NCBI GenBank assembly: GCA_046726375.1
Contig: JBKPAJ010000007.1
Coordinates: 1-64,000 of the forward strand
Source of the DNA: DASPWV01 sp046726375
GTDB lineage: Bacteria > Acidobacteriota > Vicinamibacteria > Vicinamibacterales > UBA2999
Length of the DNA stretch: 64,000 nucleotides
Reading direction: 5' to 3'
Shown piece after piece: positions 41,925 to 50,840 of the stretch. A model generated the notes under the pieces. The model saw only the letters and a list, made by a program, of their open reading frames with translations, ran no database searches and was not told the origin of the DNA. The translations under genes were made by a program, and so were the position numbers. Every line of letters starts with the position of its first letter. The stretch's first letter is position 1.

Positions 41925-44105
41925 ATGGAGCACCACGGGCAAAAGAGTCGAACGTTGTTGTTCTTCGTTCTTGATTTCCGCCTCCGCTCGACGCGAATTC
42001 GGCGAGCGACGGCGAGGCGAGCTTTATTCTTAGTTCCGTTTGCTGCGAGCACTGTGCTCGCCGGGCAGCAGGGTGCGACATCCTACACGCCCGAACAAGC
42101 CGCCGCCGGACGCACGGTGTACGTGACGAACTGCGCCAGCTGCCACCTTCCGGATCTCGGCGGTCGCAACGAAGCGCCGCAACTCGCCGGCGTCAATTTT
42201 CGCAATCAGTGGGGTAATCGGCCGGCGGCGCAGCTTCAGGATTTCATCGCCAAGACGATGCCTCCCGGCGGCCCACAACTGAGTTCGGCGGAGGCGACTA
42301 GCGTCACCGCCTTCATTCTTCAGGCCAACGGCGCCATTGCCGGCGCACCCGGCGGCGCTGCTCCTGGCGCCGACACGCCTCGCGGTGTACGCGGCGGAGG
42401 CGGTGCGGATTCACTGCCATCAGCCGCGCCGGCCATTGGCAGCCCTCCGCGTGGCATCACCGTTGCTGGCGAAGTCAAGAACTTGGTGCCTGTGACCGAC
42501 GAGATGTTGCGCAATCCGCCGCCCGGCGACTGGTTGATGGCACGCAGAAACTATCAGGCGTGGAGCTACAGCCCGCTCAGCGACATCAATCGCAAGAACG
42601 TGAAGGACCTCAGACTGGCGTGGGTCTGGTCGATGAGCGATGCCGGCGCGAACCAGAACATGCCGCTCGTGCATGACGGCGTGATGTATCTGGTGAACGC
42701 GTTCAATACCGTGCAGGCGCTCGACGCGGCGACGGGTGAGCTGATCTGGGAGAACAACGTCGGACCAAATCAGGCCATCGGCTTTGGTTCGATGCGCAAT
42801 GTCGCGATCTACGGCGACAGGATCTTCCTTGCCACAACCGATGCCCGGCTCGTTGCGCTCGAAGCGCGCACTGGCAACGTCGTGTGGACGACCACGATTG
42901 CAGATCGCGCGCAGGGTTTCTCCAATACGAGCGGACCGATTGTGATCAAGGGCGGCAAGGTCGTGCAGGGCCTGCAAGGCTGCGATCGATATCGGGAAGA
43001 ACGCTGCTTCATCAGCGCCTACGAGGCCAGCACGGGAAAGCAGTTGTGGAAGTTCCACACGATCGCGCGTGAGGGCGAGCCGGGCGGCGATTCCTGGAGC
43101 AAGCTGCCCGACATGATGCGCGCCGGCGGCGAGACATGGATTGCCGGCAGCTACGATCCGGATCTCGACCTCACCTATTGGGGCATCGCTCAAGCCAAGC
43201 CGTGGATGCCGGCCAGCCGCGGCACGAAGATCACCGACGCGGCACTCTACTCGGCGTCAACGGTGGCGCTACGCGGGGAGGATGGATCGCTGGCTTGGTA
43301 CTTCCAACACATCCCAGGTGAATCGCTCGATCTCGATGAAGTGTTCGAGCGTGTGCTCGTAGATATCGGTGCGGACAAATTCGTCTTCAACATCGGCAAA
43401 AGCGGCATCCTCTGGAAGCTCGATCGCAAAACGGGGAAGTTCGTCGACTACAAGGAAGCGGTGTTTCAGAACGTTTACGATTCGATTAACCCGAAGACCG
43501 GCGCTCCAACATATCGCAAAGACATTCTCGAGCAGAAAGTCGGCGAGTGGCTGCAGTCGTGCCCAAGCACGGAGGGCGGCCATAACTGGCAGGCGATGAG
43601 TTATCACCCAGGCACTGGCGTGCTCGTGATTCCTCTCAGTCAGTCGTGCATGGAAATCTCGGCGAGGAAAGTTGCGCTCGAGGCCGGATCGGGCGGCACC
43701 GCGGCCGATCGCCGCTTCTTCGAAATGCCCGGCAGCGACGGCAACGTCGGCAAGCTCGCCGCCTACGACGTGCGGACGATGAACGAAGTGTGGAACCGCC
43801 AACAACGCGCCGCGTTTTTGACTGCGGCGCTCACGACCGGCGGCGACATCGGCTTCATCGGCGATCTGAATCGCTACTTCCGCGCCTTCGACGTGAAGAC
43901 CGGCGACACCCTGTGGGAGACGCGCCTCGGCACGTCCGTTCAAGGCTTTCCCGTGACGTTCACTGCCGGCGGAAAACAGTACGTCGCCGTCACCACGGGG
44001 CTGGGCGGAGGCAGCCCTCGTTTGGTGCCGCGCACGATCTCGCCGGACGTTCGTCATCCGGCGAACGGGAATGCGATTTACGTGTTTGCGTTACCGGACA
44101 AATAA
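41925..44105 (+). CDS. PQQ-dependent dehydrogenase with N-terminal cytochrome c domain
   Basis: 726 aa periplasmic quinohaemoprotein. A basic leader and hydrophobic segment (ALFLVPFAASTVLA) is followed by a monohaem c domain (CASCH at 70-74, then MPPGGPQLS as distal-ligand region). An eight-bladed propeller starts near residue 180 (DWLMARRNYQAWSYSPLSDINRKNV). Blade motifs include ALDAATGELIWEN, ALEARTGNVVWTT, AYEASTGKQLWKF, KLDRKTGKFVDYK and AFDVKTGDTLWETRLG. It oxidises an alcohol or sugar and hands electrons to its own haem. This is the reverse of the usual domain order, where cytochrome c is C-terminal in alcohol dehydrogenases. The start has GAGGAG about 7 nt upstream. Next to it is the Act-like operon. 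Confidence 0.9.
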   Translation: MEHHGQKSRTLLFFVLDFRLRSTRIRRATARRALFLVPFAASTVLAGQQGATSYTPEQAAAGRTVYVTNCASCHLPDLGGRNEAPQLAGVNFRNQWGNRPAAQLQDFIAKTMPPGGPQLSSAEATSVTAFILQANGAIAGAPGGAAPGADTPRGVRGGGGADSLPSAAPAIGSPPRGITVAGEVKNLVPVTDEMLRNPPPGDWLMARRNYQAWSYSPLSDINRKNVKDLRLAWVWSMSDAGANQNMPLVHDGVMYLVNAFNTVQALDAATGELIWENNVGPNQAIGFGSMRNVAIYGDRIFLATTDARLVALEARTGNVVWTTTIADRAQGFSNTSGPIVIKGGKVVQGLQGCDRYREERCFISAYEASTGKQLWKFHTIAREGEPGGDSWSKLPDMMRAGGETWIAGSYDPDLDLTYWGIAQAKPWMPASRGTKITDAALYSASTVALRGEDGSLAWYFQHIPGESLDLDEVFERVLVDIGADKFVFNIGKSGILWKLDRKTGKFVDYKEAVFQNVYDSINPKTGAPTYRKDILEQKVGEWLQSCPSTEGGHNWQAMSYHPGTGVLVIPLSQSCMEISARKVALEAGSGGTAADRRFFEMPGSDGNVGKLAAYDVRTMNEVWNRQQRAAFLTAALTTGGDIGFIGDLNRYFRAFDVKTGDTLWETRLGTSVQGFPVTFTAGGKQYVAVTTGLGGGSPRLVPRTISPDVRHPANGNAIYVFALPDK

Positions 44106-44158
44106 GCCGCTATACTAGCGACCCTACAATTGACCTTTATTTGAACGAGAGACAAAAA

Positions 44159-44605
44159 ATGCGCCTATTTCCTCTGTCGTATGCGGTATGCGTGTTCGTG
44201 CTCACTGCCGGCTCGGTTGTTGCGGCTGCCAATTCACCCGCCGCGCAGTTGGCCCCCGATGCGCCGAAACCGAATCCTGAGGCACGCAAACTGAAGAACC
44301 CGGTCGCGGCTACCCCGGCGTCCGTCGCCGCCGGTCAACAACTGTACAGAAAGTACTGTCAGTTCTGCCACGGCGTGAGCGGCAAGGGCGATGGTCCCGC
44401 CATCCCGAAAGGGGTGACGCCGTCGGATCTGAGCGACAAAGTTTGGGATCGCGGCGACAGCGACGGCGAGATCTTTCACGTGATTCAGGTCGGCGCCGGC
44501 CCGAAGTTCCAGATGAAGGGCCTCAAAGGCAAAATCACCGAGCAGGACACCTGGAACATCGTCAACTACGTGCGCACGCTCGGCGCTCCCGCGAAATCGC
44601 ACTGA
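44159..44605 (+). CDS. Monohaem cytochrome c (ActE-like)
   Basis: 148 aa. A signal peptide (SYAVCVFVLTAGSVVAAA) precedes a class I c domain with YCQFCHGVSGKGDGPAI (Cys67, Cys70, His71). The candidate distal Met is in FQMKGLKGKITEQDTWNIVNYVRTLG. It fits the small cytochrome of alternative complex III operons. A possible -10 TATACT lies at about 44110-44115. It is 7 nt before the pentahaem gene. Confidence 0.85.
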   Translation: MRLFPLSYAVCVFVLTAGSVVAAANSPAAQLAPDAPKPNPEARKLKNPVAATPASVAAGQQLYRKYCQFCHGVSGKGDGPAIPKGVTPSDLSDKVWDRGDSDGEIFHVIQVGAGPKFQMKGLKGKITEQDTWNIVNYVRTLGAPAKSH

Positions 44606-44612
44606 GCTGAGA

Positions 44613-45233
44613 ATGCTCGCCTCGCGCATCTGGCCGCTGGTGCTCGCCCTGGCAGCGATACAGGGCGCGCTCGCTTGCGGTCTGATCGATCGGAACCCGC
44701 CCCCGGCCGCGCCCTCGACACCGGGCGCCGCGCGGTGGGGCACGTCACCGGTGTTTTCGCGCGCACACGAGACCACGGCCGAGGCCGTGCGCCATCACTT
44801 CGGCATGCGGCCCGATCCGCAACAGCCATTTCCATTTCCACACAACGTGCACGCGGAGAAGCAGCTTGGATGTACGGAGTACTGTCATGAAGGCGTAACG
44901 ACTGGGCCGGTGGCCGGCATCCCAAGCGTCAAGGCGTGCATGATTTGTCACGCCGCGATCGCGAGTGATCGTCCGTTGATCAAATCGCTTGCCGACTTCG
45001 AGCAGCGCGGCATCGACATCGCCTGGCAGCGCGTCTACGGCTACACGGACGAAGCCCACGTCCGATTCAATCACGCGCCGCACATCCGCGCGAAAGTCGA
45101 ATGCTCGACCTGTCACGGCGACGTCGCGCGGCAAACGGTCGCGGAACGGCAAGTCGACATGACGATGTCGTTCTGTGTCAATTGCCACAAGTCGCGGCAA
45201 GCGTCAGCCGATTGTCTGGTCTGTCACTACTGA
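44613..45233 (+). CDS. actA: Pentahaem cytochrome c, ActA-like lipoprotein
   Basis: 206 aa. A lipobox-like QGALACG places an acylated Cys at residue 22. There are five haem-binding sites: CTEYCH (87-92, a Cx3CH variant), CMICH (109-113), CSTCH (164-168), CVNCH (188-192) and CLVCH (201-205). Additional His residues (FPFPHNVH, HAPHIRA) can serve as distal ligands. Size and haem count match ActA of alternative complex III, which receives electrons from the FeS arm. The symbol rests on operon context. Confidence 0.83.
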   Translation: MLASRIWPLVLALAAIQGALACGLIDRNPPPAAPSTPGAARWGTSPVFSRAHETTAEAVRHHFGMRPDPQQPFPFPHNVHAEKQLGCTEYCHEGVTTGPVAGIPSVKACMICHAAIASDRPLIKSLADFEQRGIDIAWQRVYGYTDEAHVRFNHAPHIRAKVECSTCHGDVARQTVAERQVDMTMSFCVNCHKSRQASADCLVCHY

Positions 45234-45238
45234 CATCC

Positions 45239-47353
45239 ATGGACCGCCGCAACTTCATCAAGCTCACTGCGATCACCGGCACCAGCGCCGCGCTGGCGCG
45301 CTGCGGCAGTCCCGAAAACCAGATCATCCGATTCATTCCCGACGACGATTTCGTGCCTGGCGTCGCCGTCTGGAAGCCGAGCATTTGCCCCCTTTGTCCG
45401 GCCGGATGCGGCGTGATCGTCCGCGTCATGGACGGCGATGTGGAAGTCGTCCGCAACGGACAAGCCGGTGTGATGCAGATGGCACTGGCGAAGAAGCTCG
45501 AAGGCAATCCCGACGATCCAATCAGTCAGGGCAAGCTGTGTGCGCGCGGACAAGCGGCGATTCAACTCACCTATCACCCGGATCGCATTTCGCACCCGCT
45601 CAAGCGAACGGGTGCGCGCGGCAGCGGATCGTTTCAGGAGGTGAGTTGGGACGACGCGATCGCCGAGCTCGTTTCGCGTCTCGATGCACTCTCGGCAGGC
45701 GGTAAGCAGGCGGCACTCGCGTTTCTGATGCCGCCGCGAGCCAGCCGCCAGACCGAGCTTGTGGCCGAGTTCCTCGCGCGCTACGGCGCACCCGCGCCGA
45801 TCACGTTCGAGATCTTCAGCGACGACGTGCTGCGGCGCGCCAATCGAGTCAGCTTCGGCCGCGAACAGCTGCCCACGTTCGATCTCGGCAATTCGCGCTA
45901 CGTCGTGTCATTCGGGGCCGATTTCCTTGGCACCTGGAACTCGCCCGTGGCACACACCATCGCGTACGGGCTCATGCGGCAGGGCCGGCCGGGGATGCGC
46001 GGGAAATTCGTGCAGTTCGAGCCGCGTCTCTCGCAAACCGGCGCGAACGCGGATGAGTGGGTGCCCGTAAAGCCTGGCACCGAAGGGGTCGTGGCCCTGG
46101 GCCTTGCTCACGCGCTGATCGCGTCGGGAGCGCGCAAAGGTGATGCATCGGCGTTTGCCAGCTACAGACCCGATCACGTGGAGCAGCGCACTGGAGTCCG
46201 CGCGGGTATGCTGACGCGAATCGCTCGCGAGATGGCCGAGCACGGACCGGCGGTCGCGATGATCGGGGGCGCGCCGCTCGCACATACCAACGGGTTGCCT
46301 CAGGCGCTCGCGGTCAACACGCTCAATGCAGTGCTGGGCAGCGTCGACCAACCGGGTGGAGTCCGTTTCACGCCGCAAGTGCCGATCGCGAACAACGCGC
46401 GTCGGCCGTTCGCGGAGCTGCTTGCGAGCGATCGAACGCCCGAGCTGTTGCTCATCGACGAGGCGAACCCGGTCTATGCGGCGCCTGCGGCATGGCGCGT
46501 CGCGGAGGCGCTGCAGAAGATTCCCTTTATCGCCAGCTTCGGCAGCTTTCTCGACGAGACCAGTGCGCTGGCTGATCTCATCCTGCCGGATCACACGTTT
46601 CTCGAATCGCACGTGGATCGTATTTCGGAATCGGGCTCGCTCACAGCGGTGGCTGCGACCGCACCACCCGTAATGCGACCGCTGCACCTCACGCGCGCGA
46701 TGCCGGACGTGCTGGTGGAGGTATCGTCGCGCCTCTCTCGCGCAATCAGTCCGCCGCTGCAGCGATACGAGGAGAGATTGCAGCCAGGCGAAGCAGCGCC
46801 TGCGGCCTCACGAGCTCCCGCTCCTGCGGCAGCAGCCGGCGCGCCGCCGCTGCCGCCTGCCGAGGCGCAGTTCGACGGTGATCCTGGCGAGTATCCTTTT
46901 CACTGGCTGCCGTACCCGTCAGTCGGATTGCTCGATGGATCGGTTGCACATCTCCCGTGGCTGCAGGAGCTGCCGGATCCCATGACGTCGGCCATGTGGA
47001 GCAGTTGGGTGGAAATCAATCCGCAGACGGCGGAGCGCCTGCGCATCGGCCAGGGCGACGTGGTTGAGATCGCATCGCCGCATGGAACGCTCCGCACCGC
47101 CGCGCTCCTCTCACCGGGCGTGGCGCCCGACGTGCTGGCCATGCCGACGGGACAGGGACATCAGACCTTCACACGGTACGCGAGCGGGCACGGGGCGAAT
47201 CCGATGACCATCGTCGCGCCGCTGGTCGAGAAGGAAACCGGCGCGCTCGCGTGGGCCGCGACGCGAGTGAAGATTTCAAGGGTCAGTGGACCGGATGGAA
47301 AGCTCACGTTGTTTGCGGGCGCCACACGGGAACGCCCGTTCGAGGGTAGGTGA
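45239..47353 (+). CDS. Molybdopterin-oxidoreductase-like subunit (ActB1-like), retains FeS cysteines
   Basis: 704 aa. The N-terminus MDRRNFIKLTAITGTSAALARCG is a Tat signal (RRNFIK) with a lipoprotein-like Cys22. A DMSO-reductase-family [4Fe-4S] motif is complete: Cys50, Cys53, Cys57 and Cys101 in CPLCPAGC...GKLCARGQ. The body follows the family: YHPDRISHPLKRTG, EVSWDDAIAELVSRL, LIDEANPVYAAP, LADLILPDHTFLESH, and the C-terminal WVEINPQTAERLRIGQGDVVEIASPHG. In characterised ACIII the equivalent domain is fused to the FeS domain and is thought to lack cofactors. Here it is a separate polypeptide with the cluster ligands intact. Stop and start of the next gene overlap (TGATG). Confidence 0.85.
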   Translation: MDRRNFIKLTAITGTSAALARCGSPENQIIRFIPDDDFVPGVAVWKPSICPLCPAGCGVIVRVMDGDVEVVRNGQAGVMQMALAKKLEGNPDDPISQGKLCARGQAAIQLTYHPDRISHPLKRTGARGSGSFQEVSWDDAIAELVSRLDALSAGGKQAALAFLMPPRASRQTELVAEFLARYGAPAPITFEIFSDDVLRRANRVSFGREQLPTFDLGNSRYVVSFGADFLGTWNSPVAHTIAYGLMRQGRPGMRGKFVQFEPRLSQTGANADEWVPVKPGTEGVVALGLAHALIASGARKGDASAFASYRPDHVEQRTGVRAGMLTRIAREMAEHGPAVAMIGGAPLAHTNGLPQALAVNTLNAVLGSVDQPGGVRFTPQVPIANNARRPFAELLASDRTPELLLIDEANPVYAAPAAWRVAEALQKIPFIASFGSFLDETSALADLILPDHTFLESHVDRISESGSLTAVAATAPPVMRPLHLTRAMPDVLVEVSSRLSRAISPPLQRYEERLQPGEAAPAASRAPAPAAAAGAPPLPPAEAQFDGDPGEYPFHWLPYPSVGLLDGSVAHLPWLQELPDPMTSAMWSSWVEINPQTAERLRIGQGDVVEIASPHGTLRTAALLSPGVAPDVLAMPTGQGHQTFTRYASGHGANPMTIVAPLVEKETGALAWAATRVKISRVSGPDGKLTLFAGATRERPFEGR

Positions 47354-48060
47354 TGCCACATCGCTGGGGAATGGTCGTCGATCTGGATCGCTGCACGGGA
47401 TGCGGGGCGTGTGTGACCGCGTGTCACGCCGAAAACAACATTCCAACAGTCGGCCCCGATCAAGCGGCGCGCGGCCGCGCCATGCATTGGCTGCGCATCG
47501 AGCGCTATTGGGAAGGCGAGTTCCCCGACGCGCGCGTGAAGTTCCGTCCCGTGTTGTGTCAGCAGTGTGATGCCGCGCCGTGCGAGCCCGTGTGTCCCAC
47601 CTACGCGAGTCATCACAACGAAGATGGCCTCAACGCGCAGGTCTACAACCGCTGCATCGGTACTCGCTACTGCGGCAACGCGTGCCCGTACAGCGTGCGC
47701 TTCTTCAATTTCTTCAATCCCACCTGGGACAAGCCGCTGCAGCTGCAGCTCAATCCCGATGTCTCGGTGCGCGAAGTCGGGGTCATGGAGAAATGCACCT
47801 TCTGTATTCAGCGCATCAGCGCCGCCAAGACACAGGCGAAAGCGGAGAACCGGGCAATCAAAGACGGCGAGCTGCAGACTGCATGCGCGCAAGCGTGCCC
47901 GGCGTCCGCGATTGTGTTCGGCGATCTGAACGATCCGGACAGCCGCGTGTCGCGGCTGTCGCACTCGTCACGCGGCTCGCGCCTGCTCGAGGATCTAGGC
48001 GCTAAACCCAAGATCACCTATCTGCAGCGGCAGTCCTGGGATGAATCGTCCAGTCGATAA
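47353..48060 (+). CDS. Four-cluster FeS subunit (ActB2-like)
   Basis: 235 aa without a signal peptide. Cluster motifs are C14-C17-C20-C24 (CTGCGACVTACH), C69-C72-C77-C81 (CQQCDAAPCEPVC), C101-T104-C107-C111 (CIGTRYCGNAC) and C148-C151 plus C178-C182. In the third motif Thr replaces the second Cys, so only three ligands remain, the [3Fe-4S] pattern known from ActB. It would pass electrons from the quinol-oxidising membrane subunit to the cytochromes. It overlaps both neighbours. Confidence 0.9.
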   Translation: MPHRWGMVVDLDRCTGCGACVTACHAENNIPTVGPDQAARGRAMHWLRIERYWEGEFPDARVKFRPVLCQQCDAAPCEPVCPTYASHHNEDGLNAQVYNRCIGTRYCGNACPYSVRFFNFFNPTWDKPLQLQLNPDVSVREVGVMEKCTFCIQRISAAKTQAKAENRAIKDGELQTACAQACPASAIVFGDLNDPDSRVSRLSHSSRGSRLLEDLGAKPKITYLQRQSWDESSSR

Positions 48061-49399
48061 GCGCACGGTCGACGATCTGCTGCGGCCGCTGTTCCACACC
48101 TCGGCACGCTTCTATGTGCTTGTCGGCGTGCTCGCGACAGTGCTGATCGCCGCGGCGGGCGCGTGGGGGTATCAGCTGAGTCGCGGATTCGGCGTCACGG
48201 GGATTCGCTGGCCGGTGTTTTGGGGGTTTTATCTCACCAACTTCGTGTTCTGGATCGGCATCAGTCACGCCGGCACGCTGATCTCTGCCATTCTGCGCCT
48301 TGTCAACGCGAGATGGCGACGCCCGGTCACACGGTGCGCAGAGGTGATCACAGTGTTCGCGCTCATGATCGGCGCGATGTTTCCGATCATTCACCTCGGG
48401 CGCCCGTGGCTGGCGTTCTGGCTGATTCCGTATCCAAGCGAGCGCGCGATCTGGCCCAATTTCCGATCGCCGCTGGTGTGGGACTTCTTCGCGATCAACA
48501 CCTATTTGATCGGCAGCGTGCTGTTCCTCGTGCTGCCGATGATTCCCGACTTGGCCTTGGTGCGAGATCGAGCGACGGGCTGGCGGCGGCGCATCTACGG
48601 CACGCTCGCGCTCGGATGGCAGGGCACGACCAAGCAATGGCATCGGCTCGAGTCGGCGATGCAGATCATGGCGATTGCCATCCTGCCCGTTGCCGTGTCG
48701 GTTCACACCATCGTCTCGTTCGACTTCTCGATGGCGGTTGTGCCGATGTGGCACTCGACCATCTTCGGTCCGTACTTTGTGACAGGCGCGATTTTCAGCG
48801 GTATCGCGGCCCTGATCGTCGCGATGGCGCTTGTGCGCCGCTTTCTCCATCTCGAGGCGTATCTCGAGCCGGTGCACTTCGAGAACCTCGGTAAGCTGAT
48901 GCTCATGATGAGCCTCTTGTGGACGTACTTCGTCTTCAACGAGCGGCTCACTGTGTGGTACGGCAACGAACCGTCGGAGATGGCGGTGTTCTGGGCCACG
49001 CAGCGGGGGCGTTTCGCACCGCTCTACTGGACGATGGTCGTCTGTAACTTTGTGATTCCGTTTGTGATCCTGTCGCTCCGGAAGCTGCGCACGATCACCG
49101 GCTGCGTCATTGCGTCGGCCGGCGTGCTCATCGGCATGTGGCTCGAGCGCTTTTTGATCATCGTGCCATCGCTGTCGCACAAGTCGCTGCCTTACAGCTG
49201 GGGAACCTACTCCCCGCAGCCCGTAGAGATCATCATCACGTGCGCAACGTTTGCCGCGATGGGCCTGCTCTATACGCTGTTCTCCAAGTTCGTGCCGATC
49301 ATCTCAATCTGGGAGTTGAAGGTCGGCGCGCATCCGCGGCCGGCGCTGACGGCCGAGGAGGATAAAGAGGGGCAGAGATTGTGGAGGGTCCAGCCGTGA
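48041..49399 (+). CDS. actC: NrfD/PsrC-family membrane subunit, ActC-like
   Basis: 452 aa with about ten transmembrane helices. Family features are VFWGFYLTNFVFWIGISHAGTLISAILRL, MIGAMFPIIHLGRPWLAFWLIPYP, IVSFDFSMAVVPMWHSTIFGPYFVTGAIFSGIAAL and LMLMMSLLWTYFVFNERLTVWYGNEPSE. These contain the conserved His and acidic residues near the quinol site. It binds the FeS subunit at the periplasmic face. Only one NrfD-like subunit (no ActF) is in this window. GTGA overlap with the ActD gene. Confidence 0.92.
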   Translation: MNRPVDKRTVDDLLRPLFHTSARFYVLVGVLATVLIAAAGAWGYQLSRGFGVTGIRWPVFWGFYLTNFVFWIGISHAGTLISAILRLVNARWRRPVTRCAEVITVFALMIGAMFPIIHLGRPWLAFWLIPYPSERAIWPNFRSPLVWDFFAINTYLIGSVLFLVLPMIPDLALVRDRATGWRRRIYGTLALGWQGTTKQWHRLESAMQIMAIAILPVAVSVHTIVSFDFSMAVVPMWHSTIFGPYFVTGAIFSGIAALIVAMALVRRFLHLEAYLEPVHFENLGKLMLMMSLLWTYFVFNERLTVWYGNEPSEMAVFWATQRGRFAPLYWTMVVCNFVIPFVILSLRKLRTITGCVIASAGVLIGMWLERFLIIVPSLSHKSLPYSWGTYSPQPVEIIITCATFAAMGLLYTLFSKFVPIISIWELKVGAHPRPALTAEEDKEGQRLWRVQP

Positions 49400-49920
49400 A
49401 CCGGCATCCGTCCGTGATCTACGGGCTGTATCCAACTCCAGATTCGGCCCAGCATGCGTGTGACCGGCTCCGTGCCGCCGGCATTGCCGACGAACTGATC
49501 ACCGTGATTTCGTCGGAGCCGTTCGAGGAATACGATTTCAGCGATCGGCACAAAGCGACGTGGCTCTACTGGATCGCCGGCCTCGGCGGATTGATCGGAC
49601 TCACGCTCGGCTTCGGCATCACGTATGGCACGTCGCGCGCGTGGCCGATCGAAACCGGCGGCATGCCGATCGTGGCACTGTGGCCGAATACGATCATCAT
49701 GTTCGAATGCACGATGCTCGCCGCGATCCTTGCCACGGTGATCACGTTGTTCCTCACGGCAAAGCTCCCGTCGCGCGAGCCGAGGCTCTACGATCCGGAA
49801 GTATCGTACGGTGCGGTGCTGGTCGGCATCGAGGATCCGCCGCTGGATCTGCTCCGCACCATCGAGCAAACGCTTCGCGCGACTGGCGGGCACGTGAAGA
49901 CGGATTTGCTCACGGCGTAA
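49396..49920 (+). CDS. actD: DUF3341 membrane subunit, ActD-like
   Basis: 174 aa. The N-terminal soluble part (VIYGLYPTPDSAQHACDRLRAAGI) precedes two transmembrane helices (WIAGLGGLIGLTLGFGITYG and TIIMFECTMLAAILATVITLFL). The family sequence FSDRHKATWLYW and C-terminal SYGAVLVGIEDP follow. DUF3341 is diagnostic for alternative complex III-type operons. The GTG at 49396 is 8 nt after GGAGGG and overlaps the ActC stop. The stop overlaps the next ATG (TAATG). Confidence 0.9.
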   Translation: MNRHPSVIYGLYPTPDSAQHACDRLRAAGIADELITVISSEPFEEYDFSDRHKATWLYWIAGLGGLIGLTLGFGITYGTSRAWPIETGGMPIVALWPNTIIMFECTMLAAILATVITLFLTAKLPSREPRLYDPEVSYGAVLVGIEDPPLDLLRTIEQTLRATGGHVKTDLLTA

Positions 49921-50473
49921 TGGCTTCGCCGCTCGCCAACGTCGGCTGGGACCGCATCACGCGGGTGCGTCTACGTATGCTCTCCTCTTCCGAGGTCCGG
50001 CGGGCGTTCGAGGACCTCGATTCCGACCTGCGCGCTCGCTGCCTGGCGTTGCTCTGCGAGCCAGGTCTTTCTCACCTGCGCCGCTACTTCGCCGATGCTG
50101 CCAACACGACGTATCTGGATTCCGTCGTTGGTCTGCGGCACGTCGTCGACGTCGAGCTTGCGGTCCGCGCGCTTGCGGCTATTCGCTCAGCTGGCGGCAT
50201 TCCGTCATCGTCCGTACTCGATTCCTTGCTGGCGGATTACCAGGAGCCGATGGCCGCGCATCAAGATGACGACTCTCGGATTACGGATTCTCGCGCCGAG
50301 TACGCGTACCTTTCGATCTACAACCTCGTGCGGAGTTCTAGAAACCCGACGACGTGGAACTTGCATGGCTTGTCGTACGCCAGGCACTCTCGGTGGTGGG
50401 TCCGGAGGAGCCGGCGGCGAGAGATGTCGATAAACTTCTGAATCAGTGGATGGCCAGGTGGACGACAGCTTAG
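49920..50473 (+). pseudogene. Unrecognised protein with a probable frameshift near 50345
   Basis: From ATG 49920 the reading is coherent to about residue 140 (VRRAFEDLDSDLRARCLALLCEPGLSHLRRYFADAANTTYLDSVVGLRHVVDVELAVRALAAIRS...AYLSIYNLVRS). After the CCC run at 50345-50347, sensible sequence continues in the -1 frame (DDVELAWLVVRQALSVVGPEEPAARDVDKLLNQWMARWTTA) to TAG at 50471. In the first frame the end is Arg/Trp-rich nonsense. The family is unknown; the protein is helical and cytosolic. One missing C in a run would explain it, whether real mutation or assembly error. Confidence 0.6.
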
Positions 50474-50496
50474 CTTAAGCGGGAGAGGGCGCGCTG

Positions 50497-50838
50497 GTGT
50501 ACGAACATCGCACGCATCGCCTCCTGTCGTGGCCGGCTTTCCTGCGCCGCGCTGGCAACCATGCCCTTATCGCGTTCCTCGTCCTGTTTGCCGGCGTTGG
50601 CATCGGTACGGCAGGCTATAAAGTGTTCGCCGGTTTGACCTGGGTCGATGCGTTTCTCAACGCGTCGATGATCTCGAGTGGTATGGGTCCGGTCGATCGG
50701 CTCATCACCACGCCCGCGAAGGTGTTTGCCGCGCTCTATGCTTTGTTCAGCGGACTCGTCTTCATTGGCGTGGTCGGTGTCGCGCTTGCACCGTGGGTGC
50801 ATCGCCTGTTCCACCGGATCCATTTGGATGAGGAGTGA
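50497..50838 (+). CDS. Two-helix channel-like membrane protein
   Basis: 113 aa, GTG start. Two hydrophobic helices (ALIAFLVLFAGVGIGTAGYKVF and LYALFSGLVFIGVVGVALAPW) flank a re-entrant-like loop LTWVDAFLNASMISSGMGPVD. The architecture resembles a single ion-channel (Ion_trans_2) module, but the K+ filter TVGYGD is replaced by SSGMGPVD. It is not a confirmed channel. The C-terminal HRLFHRIHLDEE is charged. Confidence 0.6.
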   Translation: MYEHRTHRLLSWPAFLRRAGNHALIAFLVLFAGVGIGTAGYKVFAGLTWVDAFLNASMISSGMGPVDRLITTPAKVFAALYALFSGLVFIGVVGVALAPWVHRLFHRIHLDEE

Positions 50839-50840
50839 AC

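Noticed and set aside
48014..49180. 388-codon minus-strand frame opposite ActC
   Set aside because: Arg/His-rich antisense shadow of a high-GC membrane protein gene.
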